Source of the DNA: an uncultured Pseudomonadota bacterium
GTDB taxonomy: Bacteria; Lernaellota; Lernaellaia; Lernaellales; Lernaellaceae
DNA length: 9,395 nucleotides
Reading direction: 5' to 3'
Assembly (NCBI GenBank): GCA_937967875.1
Contig: CALBTQ010000516.1
Location: 1 to 9,395 of the forward strand
Part shown: piece after piece, positions 6,955 through 9,395 of the stretch
Numbering within the stretch: position 1 is the first letter of the stretch
Layout of the letters: every line of letters starts with the position of its first letter
Notes under the pieces: model-generated
What the model was told of the DNA's origin: nothing
Seen by the model: the letters and a program-made list of their open reading frames with translations, nothing else
Database searches by the model: none
Program-made: the position numbers and the translations under genes

Positions 6955-7730
6955 TCGTGCAAACCGGATTCCATGATTTCCTTGACGCGCGCCAGGTCGT
7001 TGGGCGTATCCACGCTGATCGTGCTGTGTTCGGTCAGCGGGCATTTGATGCGCACGCCGTGTTCCATCGCGCGCAGTTGTTCGAGCTTTTCGACTTTCTC
7101 CAGCACGGTGCCGGGCCATTTGGCGTAGGCGAGCAGAAAGTCGCGCCGGTAGACATAGAGCCCGAGGTGCTTGAAGTAGGTCGGGCGCTCGGTCGGCAGC
7201 CCGCTGAGGCTCGGACGGCCGCCGTGCAGCGACATCAGACCGCGGGCGAAGGGGATCGGCGCGCGGGAGAAGTACAAGGCGAAATCCTGCAGATCGACGA
7301 TCACCTTGACCGTGTTCGGATTGAATACGTCGTCGATGTCGGTGATTTTCGCCCGCAAGGTGCCGAGCAACAACGTGTCGTCGGCTTCGAAGGGCGCGAC
7401 GGCGTCGTCGATCAGCGCGCAATTGAACAGCGGTTCGTCGCCCTGCACGTTGATGATCAGGTCGCTGCTGAGCTCGCGCGCCACTTCGGCCACGCGGTCG
7501 GTGCCGCTTTCGTGGTCGGCCCGGGTCATCGCCACCGTGCCGCCGACGCTGCGGATAACGCTCGCGATGCGTTCGTCGTCGGTGGCCACGATCACGTCGT
7601 CCAGGCATTGGCTGAGTTTGACGCGTTCGTACACGTGCACGATCATCGGTTGGCCGGCGATTTCCAACAACGGTTTGCCGGGCAGGCGCTGACTGGCATA
7701 ACGTGCGGGGATGATCGCGGATACCTTCAT
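6951..7730 (-). CDS. kdsB: 3-deoxy-manno-octulosonate cytidylyltransferase (CMP-Kdo synthetase)
   Basis: KdsB activates Kdo with CTP to CMP-Kdo in the cytoplasm, the donor used to build the lipopolysaccharide inner core. The 259-aa product is close to the usual 245-260 aa. The nucleotide-binding N-terminus PARYASQRLPGKPL (8-21) is followed by VATDDERI, the family segment DHESGTDRVAEV (72-83) and NVQGDEP (94-100) with the presumed Mg-binding Asp98. HLGLYVYRRDFL and EKLEQLR, typical of the C-terminal half, follow. The ATG at 7730 follows an AGGAAGGA about seven bases upstream on the minus strand. It is the first gene of a two-gene operon with kdsD and is served by the promoter proposed at 7820-7847. 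Kdo synthase (kdsA) and phosphatase (kdsC) are not in the window. Confidence 0.95.
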   Translation of the reverse strand: MKVSAIIPARYASQRLPGKPLLEIAGQPMIVHVYERVKLSQCLDDVIVATDDERIASVIRSVGGTVAMTRADHESGTDRVAEVARELSSDLIINVQGDEPLFNCALIDDAVAPFEADDTLLLGTLRAKITDIDDVFNPNTVKVIVDLQDFALYFSRAPIPFARGLMSLHGGRPSLSGLPTERPTYFKHLGLYVYRRDFLLAYAKWPGTVLEKVEKLEQLRAMEHGVRIKCPLTEHSTISVDTPNDLARVKEIMESGLHE

Positions 7731-7802
7731 CTCTCGTCCTTCCTCGTGGTGGAAGACAAAATCGCTTGCCTTGTTTTGACCGCGGAATGTTCTTTTTTAC
7801 CC

Positions 7803-7820
7803 TTCGCCGCTGCTGGCGAA
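7803..7820. repeat. Perfect 6-bp inverted repeat in the divergent spacer
   Basis: TTCGCC (7803-7808) and GGCGAA (7815-7820) are exact inverted copies around GCTGCT. The element abuts the proposed kdsB -10 box and covers the likely transcription start, so it could be an operator or a 5' untranslated hairpin. There is no T run, so it is not a terminator. A six-base match may also be chance. Confidence 0.35.
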
Positions 7821-7847
7821 TCGTAGCACTCCCGAAGGTCGTGTCAA
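7820..7847 (-). promoter_or_regulatory. Sigma70-like promoter for kdsB-kdsD
   Basis: Read on the minus strand, a perfect TTGACA (7847-7842) is followed after 16 bases by TACGAT (7825-7820), four of six matches to the -10 consensus. TGC directly before it gives an extended -10. The start site would fall near 7813, leaving a leader of about 80 bases before the kdsB ATG. Confidence 0.5.
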
Positions 7848-7897
7848 GCTGCGGAAACAGGCCGCGCGGCGGGATCGGGCCGGAAATCCGTTGGGTC

Positions 7898-7926
7898 TTG
7901 CCCGCACGATGATAACACCATACATT
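7898..7926 (+). promoter_or_regulatory. Weak promoter candidate for the carboxypeptidase gene
   Basis: TTGCCC (7898-7903) and TACATT (7921-7926) are 17 bases apart, and each matches its sigma70 box at four of six positions. The position, about 50 bases before the GTG at 7977, is suitable, but matches of this quality occur by chance. The rest of the 7731-7976 spacer shows no gene. Confidence 0.28.
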
Positions 7927-7964
7927 AGGTCGTTTCGTTGGGGCGGAACGAGGTAAGGACAAAA

Positions 7965-7969
7965 AGGAG
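7965..7969 (+). promoter_or_regulatory. Ribosome binding site deciding a GTG start
   Basis: AGGAG lies seven bases before the GTG at 7977. The first in-frame ATG (8034) would delete the signal peptide, so the GTG is the credible start. Confidence 0.7.
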
Positions 7970-7976
7970 AAAAGCA

Positions 7977-9395
7977 GTGAAGGGCAGAATTTTTACGCTG
8001 GCGATATTGGTGTTGCTGCTGGCGACGTCGGCCATGGCCGAGGATGTCGCTTTTGTCCGGATCGACACGCAGGACGTTTTCGAGCGAACGGAAATCGCCG
8101 ATCGCGGTTACGTGATCGATTACGTCAATCTGGAAGAAGGTTGGGTATGGGCCGAAGTGCCGCTAGTCGAGTTGGACGAAGTGGGCAAACTCGGCTATCG
8201 CGTCGAAGTCCTCGACGTGCAAGAAAAGTTTCCGCCCGCCTACGACGACTATCACAACTACGGTGAAGCAACCGCCTTGTTGCAGGAATGGGCGAACACC
8301 TATGCGGACATCGCCGAGCTGTTCACCATCGGTCAGAGCATCGAAGGGCGCGAGCTGTGGGGCTTGAAAATCAGCGATAATCCGACGGTCGACGAAACCG
8401 ACGAAGGTGGATTCTTCCTGTGCGGCCAGCATCACGCGCGCGAGATCCTCACCGTCGAGTCGGTGCTGTATACGACGCAGCAGATCCTGGAAAATTACGG
8501 CGTCGACGACTATGTCACCTACCTGGTCGACAACCGCGAAATTTTCGTGGTGCCCACGGTCAATCCCGACGGCGCCGAATGGGATCAGTCGGGCGCGTCG
8601 TTCAAGATGTGGCGCAAGAATCGCCGCGTCAACGACGGTTCGTCTTTCATGGGCGTCGATTTGAACCGCAACTATGGATACATGTGGGGCGGGGCCGGAT
8701 CGTCCGGGTACCCCGGTTCCGATACATACCACGGCACGGCGGCTTTCTCCGAGCCGGAAACGGCGGCCGTGCGCGATTTCCTGATCGCCCACTCCAACAT
8801 CAACGTGCTGATTTCGCTGCATACCTATGCCCGGCTGATCTTGTATCCCTGGGGTCATCAATACCCGCGGATCACCGATCAAATTGGTTACCAAACTCAC
8901 AAGCATCTGGCCGAATACATGGCCGAGTTCAACGGCTACAATCCGCAGCAGGCCTCGGCCCTGTACATCACCACCGGCGACACGACCGACTGGGCGTACG
9001 GCGAACTGGGCATCATCTCGTATACCTTCGAGATGGATCCGACCCAGCTCAATCCGATGGGCTTTTATCCGCAAGCATCGATCATCCCCGAAGTGGTGCA
9101 GAAAAATTACCCGGCGCACCTGCTGGCGCTCGGCCTGAGCCGCGATCCTTCGCTGGTGCTCGCCGCCGACCTGTGGCAACTGGATGCGTACCAGAGCGGC
9201 GCGAACATCGCGATCGAGTGGACGCCGATCATCGAGACTGCGGCCGCCGGCTGGAACGTGCTGCGTTCGACGGGCGGCAAAGCCTACACGCCGATCAACG
9301 ATACGCTCATTACGCCCGGACAGGACACATACAGCTTCACCGATACGAACGTGACGCCGGGGCAAGTGTACAGCTACAAGATCGAGTTCGTCTCC
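7977..9395 (+). CDS. Secreted M14 zinc carboxypeptidase, carboxypeptidase T-like (3' partial)
   Basis: This is a metallocarboxypeptidase that removes C-terminal residues from peptides outside the cytoplasm. The frame is open to the window end (473 codons, no stop). The GTG start gives a signal peptide cleaved probably after Ala21 (AMA|ED). Residues 22-80 look like an activation propeptide. The catalytic domain, about 85-390, begins PPAYDDYHNYGEA. Zinc ligands are His153 and Glu156 (HHARE) and His282 (SLHTY). Arg213 (WRKNRR), Asn230-Arg231 (GVDLNRNYG), Tyr330 (ALYITTGDTTDWAYG) and catalytic Glu352 (SYTFEMDP) match the carboxypeptidase A residues Arg127, Asn144-Arg145, Tyr248 and Glu270, so it should be active. 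From about residue 395 an Fn3-like beta domain begins (WNVLRSTGG, VTPGQVYSYKIEF) and is cut by the edge. More domains or a sorting tail may follow. It is divergent from kdsB and has its own leader. Confidence 0.93.
   Translation, partial: MKGRIFTLAILVLLLATSAMAEDVAFVRIDTQDVFERTEIADRGYVIDYVNLEEGWVWAEVPLVELDEVGKLGYRVEVLDVQEKFPPAYDDYHNYGEATALLQEWANTYADIAELFTIGQSIEGRELWGLKISDNPTVDETDEGGFFLCGQHHAREILTVESVLYTTQQILENYGVDDYVTYLVDNREIFVVPTVNPDGAEWDQSGASFKMWRKNRRVNDGSSFMGVDLNRNYGYMWGGAGSSGYPGSDTYHGTAAFSEPETAAVRDFLIAHSNINVLISLHTYARLILYPWGHQYPRITDQIGYQTHKHLAEYMAEFNGYNPQQASALYITTGDTTDWAYGELGIISYTFEMDPTQLNPMGFYPQASIIPEVVQKNYPAHLLALGLSRDPSLVLAADLWQLDAYQSGANIAIEWTPIIETAAAGWNVLRSTGGKAYTPINDTLITPGQDTYSFTDTNVTPGQVYSYKIEFVS

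Noticed and set aside
5962..7128. 388-codon plus-strand open frame opposite kdsD
   Set aside because: Antisense of a conserved gene with a His/Gln/Arg-biased translation and no start signals.
6957..7826. 289-codon plus-strand open frame opposite kdsB
   Set aside because: Antisense shadow; kdsB on the minus strand is unambiguous.
7861..7870. Ten-base perfect palindrome GCCGCGCGGC
   Set aside because: Made only of G and C in a GC-rich stretch, not repeated elsewhere in the window; chance is likely.
6955..7962. Upstream extension of the kdsD frame through kdsB to give 665 residues
   Set aside because: The extension is Arg-rich shadow sequence of kdsB in another frame, and KdsD proteins are about 320-330 aa.
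8163..9365. 400-codon minus-strand open frame opposite the carboxypeptidase
   Set aside because: Antisense shadow; the plus strand encodes a full M14 catalytic domain with all active-site residues.

Overview
The window reads as ordinary chromosomal DNA of a high-G+C, Gram-negative (diderm) bacterium. The diderm call rests on two adjacent genes for activated Kdo, the inner-core sugar of lipopolysaccharide, and on three proteins with Sec-type signal peptides. The style resembles Deltaproteobacteria/Myxococcota or a related candidate lineage: M14 carboxypeptidase with a trailing Fn3-like segment, kelch protein with an Asp-rich tail, zinc-PLC-like protein. That placement is inference; no taxonomic marker is present.

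Left third (1-3247, + strand): a phosphate-uptake operon, pstC (5' end outside the window), pstA, pstB and phoU. pstC/pstA and pstA/pstB overlap by ATGA, and phoU starts 16 bases after pstB. PstC and PstA form the inner-membrane channel, PstB is the ATPase, and PhoU couples transporter state to Pho signalling. pstS is presumably upstream. The 103-base gap after phoU holds two mutually exclusive hairpins, the second followed by a T run.

Middle (3351-5968, + strand): two exported proteins joined by an ATGA overlap. The first resembles the zinc-dependent phospholipase C / S1-P1 nuclease group and has a beta-rich C-terminal half. The second is a six-bladed kelch propeller ending in a 52-residue tail that is about two-thirds aspartate and closes with Cys-Gly-Cys.

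Right (5965-7730, - strand): kdsB and a kpsF/kdsD-type arabinose-5-phosphate isomerase, again joined by ATGA. The isomerase gene converges on the kelch gene and their stop codons overlap, so no intergenic space is left for a terminator. A 246-base divergent spacer (7731-7976) carries a good sigma70-like promoter for kdsB and a weaker candidate for the rightward gene.

Right edge (7977 to the end, + strand): a GTG-started, secreted M14 zinc carboxypeptidase of the carboxypeptidase T type with all catalytic residues present, cut by the window end inside an Fn3-like domain. It has no stop codon in the window.

I found no RNA genes, CRISPR array, insertion sequence or phage element. Most genes are conventional. 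The parts worth a second look are the kelch tail, the PLC-like/kelch pair, the attenuator-like leader and the tail-to-tail stop overlap. I do not see convincing evidence of a wholly new system.
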